Part shown: in pieces, positions 1 to 6,007 of the stretch
Numbering within the stretch: the stretch's first letter is position 1
Layout of the letters: each line of letters starts with the position of its first letter
Assembly: GCA_030671645.1 (NCBI GenBank)
Contig: DAOVHV010000062.1
Location: forward strand, 1-6,281
Reading direction: 5' to 3'
Length of the DNA: 6,281 nucleotides
Origin: a bacterium
Lineage (GTDB): Bacteria; Bipolaricaulota; Bipolaricaulia; UBA7950; UBA9294
The notes under the pieces: generated by a model
Told to the model about the DNA's origin: nothing
The model's input: the letters and a program-made list of their open reading frames with translations, nothing else
Databases searched by the model: none
Translations under genes and position numbers: made by a program

Positions 1-446
1 GAGGGCACATGGAAAAGATCGGACTGCACAGGGGGCAGGGGTTCGCCTTGATCCATCTGTGGCACAACGATGGAATGTCTCAGCGCGACCTGGCACGCTC
101 CATGCACATCAGTCCGGCTTCAGTAACCAACATGCTCCAGCGAATGGAGCGCGACGGTTGGATCGAGCGAAGACGTGACGAAGCGGATCAACGCGTTGTC
201 CGTGTGTTCGCTGCTGACAAGTCCAAGAAGCTGCGGGTTGAGGCGAAACGGGTGTTCCGGGAAATAGAGGATGAACTCGGTTCGGTCTACACCGAAGAAG
301 AGCAAGCTGCTTTGAAGCGGCTTCTGACCAAGCTCTACGAGCATTATGCACCCGGAGATCCGCATCCCTATCATGTTCACCGCTTTCTCCAAGATGAAGA
401 TAAGGAGTCCGCGGACACCAGAAGCCACGGCGGGGAGTCCGAATGA
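1..446 (+). CDS. MarR-family transcriptional regulator, 5' end missing
   Basis: This is a winged-helix DNA-binding regulator, probably the local repressor of the exporter genes behind it. Numbering from the first in-window ATG (base 9), residues 8-50 match the MarR core: a helix (RGQGFALIHLW), a helix-turn-helix (MSQRDLARSM then ISPASVTNMLQRMERDGW) and a wing at about 52-67 with the family's Asp-x-Arg pair (D60, R62). A dimerisation helix follows at about 73-113. MarR proteins normally have 25-40 residues before this core, including part of the dimer interface. The frame is open to the window edge, so the true start probably lies upstream and ATG 9 is probably internal. The C-terminus is an acidic tail of about 30 residues after a His-rich stretch (H112, H119, H122, H124). 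Its stop overlaps the next start (ATGA), so it is co-translated with the exporter. The ligand cannot be told from sequence. Confidence 0.9.
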   Translation, partial: GHMEKIGLHRGQGFALIHLWHNDGMSQRDLARSMHISPASVTNMLQRMERDGWIERRRDEADQRVVRVFAADKSKKLRVEAKRVFREIEDELGSVYTEEEQAALKRLLTKLYEHYAPGDPHPYHVHRFLQDEDKESADTRSHGGESE

Positions 447-2227
447 GATCGATCTTCAAGTTGTATCGATTCGTCAAGCCTTATCGGTTGTACTCAATCG
501 TCGCTCTCATCCTCTTGCTGGGCATGGTGGCGTCCGATTTGCTGATCCCTCGCTTGACGCAGCGCATCATCGACCAAGGGATCGCTTCGGGCGATTTGCG
601 TGTCGTTTGGACGACGGCATTGATCATGCTGGGAGCGGCCTTGCTGTCGGCACTGTTCGCGCTGGGAAACAACTATCTCTCGGTTCGAGTATCTCAGAAT
701 TTTGCGCACGATCTTCGTTCCGAGCTGGTTCGAAAGGTGCAATCGTTCTCATTCGGGAATCTCGATGAGTTACAGACTGGAAATCTGATCACGCGATCGA
801 CGTCTGACATCCACATGACGCAGATGATCGTGATGATGTTCCTGCGCATTCTTACTCGGGCCCCCATCTGGGCGATCGGCGCGTCCGTTCTCCTCGTCAT
901 CACCAGTCCGAAGCTGGCGCTGATGATGGCCGCGTTCATTCCCGTGATCCTTGTCTTCATCCTGTGGTTCGCACGCAAGGTCCGCCCCTTGTTTCTGTGG
1001 GTGCAGAAGAGCCTGGACCGGCTCAACACCGTCTTGCAAGAGAACTTGGCCGGCGTTCGCGTGGTCAAGGCATTTGTTCGAGAGAAGCACGAGGTAAAGC
1101 GATTCGAACAGGCTAATGTCGAGTTGATGGCGAAGAACATCCAAGTCATGCGTTTGGTGGCGGTGTTGATGCCAACCATGACCCTCATTCTCAACCTCGG
1201 TGTCGCCGGAATCATTTGGTACGGTGGATCGGCCACGTTGGTCGGTGGCATGACTGTCGGAAAGATCGTCGCTTCGATCAACTACCTGGCCTTCGCCCTG
1301 TTCCCGCTTATGATGCTGGCAGGAATGCTCGCTCCCATTGGCGCTGCCGATGCATCGGCCAGCCGCATTCTCGAAGTTTTGGAATCCGATCCCAAGGTTC
1401 AGGAGAAACCGGGCGCACGCCGACTCGAGAATCCGAGAGGCAAGATTACCTTTGAAGACGTCAGCTTCGGGTACGGTCAGAGTGGGGTGGAGCCCATTCT
1501 TTCGAACGTGACGTTCACCGCCGAAGCCGGCGAAACGGTCGCCATCCTCGGCGCCACCGGATCCGGCAAATCGACGCTGATTCACCTCATCCCACGGTTC
1601 TATGATGTGACCGACGGGCGCATCACGTTTGACGGCATCGATCTACGCGATCTCCGGATCCACTCGTTGCGATCCAGCGTGGGCATTGCCCTGCAAGAGG
1701 CCGTGTTGTTCGGAGGAACGGTTCGCGAGAACATTGCATACGGTCGTGTTGACGCCACTGACGACGAAGTCCGAACGGCGGCGCAGGCGGCGCAGGCGGC
1801 GGAATTCATCGACGCCTTCCCCGATGGTTACGACACGGTAGTCGGACAGCGTGGCGTCACACTTTCCGGGGGGCAGCGACAGCGGATCGCCATCGCACGA
1901 GCCCTGCTCGTCAAGCCACAAGTGCTCATTCTCGATGACTCAACCAGCGCCGTGGACATCGAAACAGAAGTCAAACTTCAGGACGCGCTGGACCGGCTGA
2001 TTACGGACTCCGAGAACTCGACGACACGATTCATCGTAGCACAGCGAATCAGTACCGTGTTGCTTGCCGACAAGATCCTTGTCCTCGATAAGGGACGCAT
2101 CGAGTCGATGGGAACGCACACCGAGTTATTGGGAAGAAGCCGCATCTATCGAGAGATCTACGAGTCGCAATTGGGTGACCTCCCACCGAACTGGAATCCT
2201 TCCGCGGAGGTGGCGTCCCATGTCTAG
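443..2227 (+). CDS. ABC exporter half-transporter, degenerate-site subunit of a heterodimer
   Basis: A 594-residue inner-membrane half-transporter with an N-terminal six-helix type-1 exporter domain (about 1-310; clear hydrophobic segments near 18-38, 55-75, 129-153, 156-176, 239-263 and 275-300) fused to an ATPase domain. Visible motifs are A-loop Y344, Walker A GATGSGKST (370-378), Q418, signature LSGGQ (474-478), Walker B LILDD (495-499) and D-loop SAVD (502-505). The residue after the Walker B aspartate is D499 instead of the catalytic Glu, and the H-loop His is Q534 (VAQRIST). These two changes mark the weakly hydrolysing subunit of heterodimeric exporters such as TM287/288, LmrCD and BmrCD (family knowledge). 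Length is normal. Start 443 is supported by GGGGAG at 432-437 and the ATGA overlap. The partner is the next gene. Drug or lipid export is likely; the substrate is unknown. Confidence 0.95.
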   Translation: MRSIFKLYRFVKPYRLYSIVALILLLGMVASDLLIPRLTQRIIDQGIASGDLRVVWTTALIMLGAALLSALFALGNNYLSVRVSQNFAHDLRSELVRKVQSFSFGNLDELQTGNLITRSTSDIHMTQMIVMMFLRILTRAPIWAIGASVLLVITSPKLALMMAAFIPVILVFILWFARKVRPLFLWVQKSLDRLNTVLQENLAGVRVVKAFVREKHEVKRFEQANVELMAKNIQVMRLVAVLMPTMTLILNLGVAGIIWYGGSATLVGGMTVGKIVASINYLAFALFPLMMLAGMLAPIGAADASASRILEVLESDPKVQEKPGARRLENPRGKITFEDVSFGYGQSGVEPILSNVTFTAEAGETVAILGATGSGKSTLIHLIPRFYDVTDGRITFDGIDLRDLRIHSLRSSVGIALQEAVLFGGTVRENIAYGRVDATDDEVRTAAQAAQAAEFIDAFPDGYDTVVGQRGVTLSGGQRQRIAIARALLVKPQVLILDDSTSAVDIETEVKLQDALDRLITDSENSTTRFIVAQRISTVLLADKILVLDKGRIESMGTHTELLGRSRIYREIYESQLGDLPPNWNPSAEVASHV

Positions 2228-4100
2228 CGGCAATCGATCCCACGCAACGCCTGCCTCCCGCCCCAGCAATCTGATGCGACCGGGCCGTGGTCACGGAATG
2301 CGTTTCGAGAAGGCGAAGAACGTGCGAGGGACCACTCGCCGGTTGCTCGGATATCTGCGGCCGTATCGAGCCACCTTGGTCGCCGTATTCGTGCTGGCGA
2401 CCTTTGGAACCACCATGGCGCTTCTCGGCCCCTATCTGATGGGTTTGGCTATCGATAAACTGGTGACGGGTGAACCTTTGTCTGTCCTGTTACGCATTGT
2501 CGGGATCATGCTTGCGTCGTATGTCATCGCCTGGATTGCCAATACAGGACAAGGTGTCCTTATCGCCACCATTGCGCAGAAAGCTATGCGTGTGTTGCGC
2601 GGGAATCTGTTCGCCCACATCCAGCGCTTGTCCTTGGCTTTTCATGACAGCCGGTCGTCCGGCGAGTTGATGAGTCGATTAACCAACGACATGGATGCCA
2701 TTAGCCGCGTGTTGAGCCAAAACGTAACGCAGCTATTCTCCGGACTTCTGACCCTGTTTGGAATTCTGATCGTGATGTTCCTGCTCAATCCCTGGTTGGC
2801 GTTGGCATCCATGATCTTCCTGCCCTTGATGATCGGATTGGTCGGTCTTGTCGGAAAGAAGACGCGCGGTGCGTTTCGCGCATACCAATCGAACCTTGGC
2901 ATCCTTAACGGAACGTTGGAGGAGACCTACAGCGGACAGCGTGTGGTAATGGCGTTCGGACAAGAAGACCGTGTGCTGGATAAGTTCGATGCCGCCAATG
3001 CCACTGTGCGTGAAGTTGGAATCCAAGCGATGACCTATGCCCTGCTCGTCATGCCGATGATGGGTGTCCTGTCCAATGCCAACGTGGCTATGGTAGCTGG
3101 ACTCGGCGGCTGGCTGACCATCAAGGGGATGGCCAGTATCGGTCTGATCGCCACCTTCGTCACATACTCCCGGCGATTCGCTCAACCGCTTCGCCAGCTG
3201 GGCGATCTTTACAATCAAGTTCAAGCCGCTTTAGCCGGCGCCGAACGCATCTTCAACGTACTTGATACGGTGCCCGATCTTGAGGACACGGCAGATGCTG
3301 CAGATCTAGAACAGATTAAAGGCGATGTGACGTTCGAACACGTTGATTTCAGCTACGTTCACGACGTGCCCGTGCTCAAGAACGTTAGTCTGCATGCGAA
3401 TGCCGGACAATCCATTGCTCTGGTCGGCCCGACCGGAGCAGGCAAGACGACGATCGTCAATCTCTTGACCCGATTCTATGACATCGATGCCGGCACCATC
3501 CGGATCGACGGCGAGAATGTCCGAATGGTGCACAAGGAGTCTCTCCGACGGCAGCTGGGAATCGTGCTCCAGCAATCGTTCCTGTTCGCCGAATCCGTCA
3601 TGCAGAACATTCGTTATGGACGACTGGATGCATCCGACGAAGAAGTGATCGAGTCCGCCACGCTGGCCAACGCGGATGGCTTCATCCGACGGCTACCCCA
3701 GGGTTACGAAACCGTGTTGTCCGAACGCGGCGCCAACCTGTCCGAGGGACAGCGCCAGCTGATATCGATCGCGCGGGCCATCCTGGCCGATCCTCGAATT
3801 CTGATCCTCGACGAAGCCACCAGTTCGGTGGATACGAGAACCGAAATGCAGATTCAGGACGCCCTACTCAAATTGATGAAGGGACGAACCAGTTTCGTGA
3901 TTGCTCATCGTCTCTCGACCATTCGCAAAGCCGACAAGATCGTGGTCATTGAGGACGGTGAAATCGTCGAGCAAGGGCATCATGAGGAATTGCTCGCGCT
4001 ACAAGGAGCCTATTACCGTTTGTATCAAAGCCAGTTCAGAGGGAAAGAAGCGCTGCAAGCAGAGCTCGGCTCCGCTGTGGTTGAAGGAGAAGAATCATGA
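2220..4100 (+). CDS. ABC exporter half-transporter, catalytic subunit of a heterodimer
   Basis: A 626-residue half-transporter that should pair with the preceding subunit. A basic, probably cytoplasmic N-terminus (1-45) is followed by a six-helix exporter domain (about 50-335) and an ATPase domain. Motifs are Walker A GPTGAGKTT (403-411), Q451, signature LSEGQ (507-511), Walker B LILDE (528-532) with catalytic E532, D-loop SSVD (535-538) and H563 in IAHRLST. Glu replaces the first signature glycine (E509), while all catalytic residues are intact. That is the complement of the first subunit: this Walker site faces the partner's normal LSGGQ. The frame is open upstream to ATG 2064, but that start lies deep inside the previous gene. 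ATG 2220 has GGAGG at 2206-2210 and gives an 8-base overlap with the preceding stop. ATG 2274, nearer the usual family start, has no ribosome site. The gene is MdlB/YheH-like in architecture; the substrate is unknown. Confidence 0.94.
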   Translation: MSSGNRSHATPASRPSNLMRPGRGHGMRFEKAKNVRGTTRRLLGYLRPYRATLVAVFVLATFGTTMALLGPYLMGLAIDKLVTGEPLSVLLRIVGIMLASYVIAWIANTGQGVLIATIAQKAMRVLRGNLFAHIQRLSLAFHDSRSSGELMSRLTNDMDAISRVLSQNVTQLFSGLLTLFGILIVMFLLNPWLALASMIFLPLMIGLVGLVGKKTRGAFRAYQSNLGILNGTLEETYSGQRVVMAFGQEDRVLDKFDAANATVREVGIQAMTYALLVMPMMGVLSNANVAMVAGLGGWLTIKGMASIGLIATFVTYSRRFAQPLRQLGDLYNQVQAALAGAERIFNVLDTVPDLEDTADAADLEQIKGDVTFEHVDFSYVHDVPVLKNVSLHANAGQSIALVGPTGAGKTTIVNLLTRFYDIDAGTIRIDGENVRMVHKESLRRQLGIVLQQSFLFAESVMQNIRYGRLDASDEEVIESATLANADGFIRRLPQGYETVLSERGANLSEGQRQLISIARAILADPRILILDEATSSVDTRTEMQIQDALLKLMKGRTSFVIAHRLSTIRKADKIVVIEDGEIVEQGHHEELLALQGAYYRLYQSQFRGKEALQAELGSAVVEGEES

Positions 4101-4363
4101 AGAAGAGCCTAGGGCGCGAATTCACTCTCATTCTTCTGGTCGCCGTAATCGGAATGCTCCTGATTGGCTGCGGGAACTTCCGCCGGCAAGCGGTGGAGGC
4201 TCAAGCGCAACTCGAAGAGGCCGTTCAGCGAGCTGAAATCGCCGAAAGTGCGGCCGTTCGAAACGCGGCCCGGATTCTGGAAATGGGACATCGGATCGAC
4301 GCCTTGGAAGAGGCGCTGGCCAAGCTTGAGGATTCGATCCATTCAACGGAAACAAATAACTGA
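4097..4363 (+). CDS. Small coiled-coil lipoprotein (Lpp-like architecture)
   Basis: An 88-residue predicted lipoprotein. Residues 1-24 are a type II signal peptide: basic start (MKKSLGR), hydrophobic core (LILLVAVIGMLL), lipobox LIGC with the lipidated Cys at 25. Residue +2 is Gly, so there is no Asp retention signal by the E. coli Lol rule. Residues 32-81 form an unbroken heptad pattern: a-positions A32, L39, A46, A53, I60, I67, L74, I81; d-positions A35, A42, A49, N56, M63, L70, L77. This resembles the architecture of the murein lipoprotein Lpp, but there is no C-terminal Lys for peptidoglycan linkage (the end is TETNN). I do not claim homology. AAGGAG at 4084-4089 and an ATGA overlap with the exporter gene support the start and co-translation. 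It could be an envelope spacer or an accessory of either transporter. Role unknown. Confidence 0.85.
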   Translation: MKKSLGREFTLILLVAVIGMLLIGCGNFRRQAVEAQAQLEEAVQRAEIAESAAVRNAARILEMGHRIDALEEALAKLEDSIHSTETNN

Positions 4364-4369
4364 CAACCC

Positions 4370-4408
4370 ATCTCCACGAGATCCTCATCAAGGTCGCATA
4401 CGATGAGG
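4370..4408. other. Two adjoining inverted repeats in the only intergenic gap
   Basis: The 76-base gap 4364-4439 holds two perfect inverted repeats lying end to end. The first is ATCTC (4370-4374), 3-base loop, GAGAT (4378-4382). The second is CCTCATC (4383-4389), 12-base loop, GATGAGG (4402-4408). No T-run follows, so an intrinsic terminator is unlikely. They could be a short RNA structure separating the exporter block from the downstream block, or a protein-binding site. The stems are short, so chance is possible. Confidence 0.4.
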
Positions 4409-4428
4409 CCCAATCTGGGGGATGGTTG

Positions 4429-4435
4429 AAGGAGG
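4429..4435 (+). promoter_or_regulatory. Strong Shine-Dalgarno that fixes the start at 4440
   Basis: AAGGAGG lies 4 bases before ATG 4440. It falls inside the longer reading frame that begins at ATG 4422, so it argues for 4440, which also gives a well-formed signal peptide. This is a near-consensus site with a slightly short spacer. Confidence 0.75.
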
Positions 4436-4439
4436 AATT

Positions 4440-5042
4440 ATGAAACGGACGATTGGAATTCTTACTGGATTAGGACTAATGCTTGCAGGTCTCGGCGCGG
4501 TTGCGCAATCGGACCTCGATGTCTTCCCCATCGGAACGACAACGATGATCTATACCGTGACCTCCGAAGACACGAGCGAGCCACAGATCTTGGAACTCGT
4601 AGTCACTTCGTACGGAGACGACCGCTACACCGTTCGCATGGTGACCGAGCAGACAGGCAACGAAGACGAGCTGGCCACAGGGTTCGGATTCATCTTTGGA
4701 TCGGCCATGGTTTCGTCGGGAGGCGGACACGACGCCGACTTCTCGTCACTCAACGCGCTGATGGATCAGCGAAGCCGGCTCGAAGAGGGGCAAGACTACC
4801 TGCTCCCCGGGGGTGGAATGTTTACCGAGATCGTGGGAGTGACCATCGCCGGGGTCTGGTGCCTGGAAGGCACATTCATCGATGCCGATGATGAAAACGT
4901 ACGCATGACCGTGGCGTTCGCCCTCACACATCCTGTCTACATTTCGCCTCTGATTCGCGCTGAGGAGTTACGGGATGGCGAGTGGGTCGAAACGTTCTCC
5001 CTCGAATTGGTCGAGTACACCGTGGTCGAAGGCGAGGGCTAG
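4440..5042 (+). CDS. Secreted acidic protein of unknown function, lysine-free when mature
   Basis: A 200-residue protein whose family I do not recognise. Residues 1-22 form a Sec signal peptide (MKRT, then a hydrophobic run) with a type I cleavage motif AVA before Q23. The absence of a Cys at that point makes it periplasmic or exported, not lipidated. The mature 178 residues look rich in beta strands (for example TTTMIYTV, ILELVVTSY, RYTVRMVTE, VRMTVAFAL), with a Gly-rich middle (VSSGGG, LLPGGG) and one Cys (C141). By count they hold 33 Asp/Glu, 7 Arg and no Lys. Start 4440 is chosen over ATG 4422 because of AAGGAGG at 4429-4435 and the signal peptide. It ends 2 bases before the ATPase gene, so it is probably co-expressed with the ATPase/permease pair and may be its substrate or periplasmic partner. 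That link is inference. Confidence 0.8.
   Translation: MKRTIGILTGLGLMLAGLGAVAQSDLDVFPIGTTTMIYTVTSEDTSEPQILELVVTSYGDDRYTVRMVTEQTGNEDELATGFGFIFGSAMVSSGGGHDADFSSLNALMDQRSRLEEGQDYLLPGGGMFTEIVGVTIAGVWCLEGTFIDADDENVRMTVAFALTHPVYISPLIRAEELRDGEWVETFSLELVEYTVVEGEG
5034..5038 (+). promoter_or_regulatory. Shine-Dalgarno that decides the ATPase start at 5045
   Basis: GAGGG lies 6 bases before ATG 5045, inside the last codons of the preceding gene. The reading frame is open back to ATG 4982, but the upstream 21 residues are Arg-rich shadow translation of the previous gene, and 5045 places the ATPase domain at its usual distance from the N-terminus. Confidence 0.65.
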
Positions 5043-5044
5043 CC

Positions 5045-6007
5045 ATGCCGTTGATGAGCATGAAGGACGTCACCAAGGAATACAAACTTGGTAAGACCGT
5101 TGTTCGGGCGCTTCGCGGACTGGACCTGGAGATCTTTCAGGGAGAGGTCGTGGCGATCATGGGGCCGTCCGGGTCCGGGAAATCAACCTTGATGCACATT
5201 CTCGGTGCGCTCGACATCCCGACTGCAGGGACGGCCATGATTGACGGATCGGATCTGAAAGACATGAAAGAACGCCAGCTCGTGACGTTTCGTGGAAAGA
5301 AGGTTGGGTTCGTGTTTCAGACCTTCAATCTGGTTCAGACCTTGAGTGCGTTACAGAATGTTGAGCTACCGATGATCTTTCAGGGAATCGCGAAGTCCGA
5401 GCGGATTCGAAAGGCAAAGGACCTTCTGACGCGTGTCGGGCTTGCCGAGCGGATACGGCACAAGCCGAACGAACTCTCCGGCGGCGAACGCCAGCGCGTA
5501 TCCGTGGCCCGCTCGTTGGCCAACGATCCGGAGATCATCCTGGCTGATGAGCCAACGGGAAACCTGGACACCGAGACAGGGCAATCGATTCTCGATTTAC
5601 TGAAGGAACTCAGTACCAAGGACGGAAGGACGGTGATTATCGTGACTCACGACCCTGAGGCCGCGGCGATCGCCGATCGAATCATCCAGTTGCGGGACGG
5701 GTGCGTGGCGGCCGTTGGCCGCCACGTCACAGAAGGATCGAAGAACGATCCTTCTGCGGTTGGTTCAGCAAGCGGAGGGGCGCAGCCGGATCAAGTCCCG
5801 GTAGCTAAGGCCGAAGAAAGCAAAGCTTCTTCGGCAGGCAAGAACTCCGAAGGCCGCCACGTCACAGAAGGATCGAAGAACGATCCTTCTGCTGCTGGTT
5901 CAGCAAGTGACGCCAAGCAGCGGGAACAAAGCTCCGCTGCTAGGGCTGAAGAGCATGATGGCTCTTCGGCGAGCAAGACCTCTGAAGGAGGTGTTGCCCA
6001 TGCGTAA
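5045..6007 (+). CDS. LolD/MacB-type ABC transporter ATPase with repetitive C-terminal extension
   Basis: A 320-residue cytoplasmic ATPase that should power the permease encoded next. Residues 1-222 are a complete LolD/MacB/FtsE-class domain: Walker A GPSGSGKST (40-48), Q-loop Q92, signature LSGGE (144-148), Walker B IILADE (164-169) with E169, D-loop NLD (173-175) and H-loop H202 in THD. These proteins usually end near residue 220-240. Here about 95 more residues follow, rich in Ala, Ser, Gly, Lys and Glu. They contain a direct repeat (225-243 and 270-288, one residue different) that begins GRHVTEGSKNDPSA. The matching DNA is a 135-base structured repeat. Start 5045 has GAGGG at 5034-5038. 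The stop overlaps the permease start by 8 bases. Family roles include lipoprotein release (LolCDE), MacAB efflux and mechanotransmission; which applies is not visible. The tail may be a tolerated in-frame repeat insertion and not a functional domain. Confidence 0.93.
   Translation: MPLMSMKDVTKEYKLGKTVVRALRGLDLEIFQGEVVAIMGPSGSGKSTLMHILGALDIPTAGTAMIDGSDLKDMKERQLVTFRGKKVGFVFQTFNLVQTLSALQNVELPMIFQGIAKSERIRKAKDLLTRVGLAERIRHKPNELSGGERQRVSVARSLANDPEIILADEPTGNLDTETGQSILDLLKELSTKDGRTVIIVTHDPEAAAIADRIIQLRDGCVAAVGRHVTEGSKNDPSAVGSASGGAQPDQVPVAKAEESKASSAGKNSEGRHVTEGSKNDPSAAGSASDAKQREQSSAARAEEHDGSSASKTSEGGVAHA
5704..5726. repeat. 10-bp inverted repeat at the junction of ATPase domain and tail
   Basis: CGTGGCGGCC (5704-5713) and GGCCGCCACG (5717-5726) are perfect reverse complements around a 3-base loop, GTT. 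The left arm encodes the end of the conserved ATPase domain (residues 220-223). The right arm is the beginning of the first 135-base repeat and recurs at 5852-5861, where no matching left arm precedes it. Confidence 0.85.
5717..5851 (+). repeat. 135-base structured repeat, copy 1
   Basis: The first copy of an in-frame direct repeat (period 135 bases, 45 codons). Its first 56 bases (5717-5772) match 5852-5907 at 54 positions; the rest is diverged but alignable without gaps. It holds three inverted repeats. H1 is AGAAGGATCG / CGATCCTTCT (5731-5740 and 5746-5755, 5-base loop). H2 is 5782-5789 with 5798-5805 (8-base loop, one A-A mismatch and one G-T pair). H3 is GCCGAAGAA / TTCTTCGGC (5810-5818 and 5827-5835, 8-base loop). 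All lie inside the ATPase coding frame. Confidence 0.85.
5852..5986 (+). repeat. 135-base structured repeat, copy 2
   Basis: The second copy, directly abutting the first. H1 is identical (5866-5875 and 5881-5890). H2 is now a perfect 8-bp stem AGCAGCGG / CCGCTGCT (5916-5923 and 5934-5941), extendable by a G-T pair. H3 is GCTGAAGAGC / GCTCTTCGGC (5945-5954 and 5961-5970) with one T-G pair and a 6-base loop. Pairs 5787-5800 (C-G) and 5818-5827 (A-T) of copy 1 become G-C at 5922-5935 and at 5953-5962 here, so pairing is kept while sequence changes. The unit ends at the permease Shine-Dalgarno. Confidence 0.85.
5978..5992 (+). promoter_or_regulatory. Permease Shine-Dalgarno inside a small hairpin
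   Basis: AAGGAGGT (5985-5992) lies 7 bases before ATG 6000 and is an almost perfect ribosome site. Its GAGGT (5988-5992) is the reverse complement of ACCTC (5978-5982) with a 5-base loop, so the site could be masked in free mRNA. Ribosomes translating the ATPase gene to its stop at 6005-6007 would open it, which fits translational coupling. Confidence 0.6.

Noticed and set aside
770..1585. Long open frame on the minus strand (271 codons)
   Set aside because: It lies wholly inside the first transporter gene, its translation is polar and low in hydrophobic structure, and it shows no motif. It is an antisense shadow.
1776..1801. Short 9-base tandem repeat coding for AAQAAQAAE in the first transporter
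   Set aside because: The protein length here matches the usual family spacing before the FID segment, so it is not a slippage insertion; it is a chance run of Ala/Gln codons in a helix.
2064..2219. Upstream extension of the second transporter to ATG 2064
   Set aside because: This stretch is the out-of-frame end of the first transporter, and ATG 2220 has a good ribosome site at a 9-base spacing.
4360..4404. Possible promoter in the gap (CTGACA at 4360-4365, TACGAT at 4399-4404)
   Set aside because: The two boxes are 33 bases apart, far from the usual 16-18, and the -10 match is weak.
4982..5044. Upstream extension of the ATPase to ATG 4982
   Set aside because: The added 21 residues are Arg-rich shadow translation of the secreted protein gene. 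ATG 5045 fits the family start and has GAGGG before it.
5704..5970. CRISPR array or intrinsic terminator in the hairpin-rich region
   Set aside because: There are only two long abutting units with no spacers, they are translated in frame, and no T-run follows any stem, so neither explanation fits.
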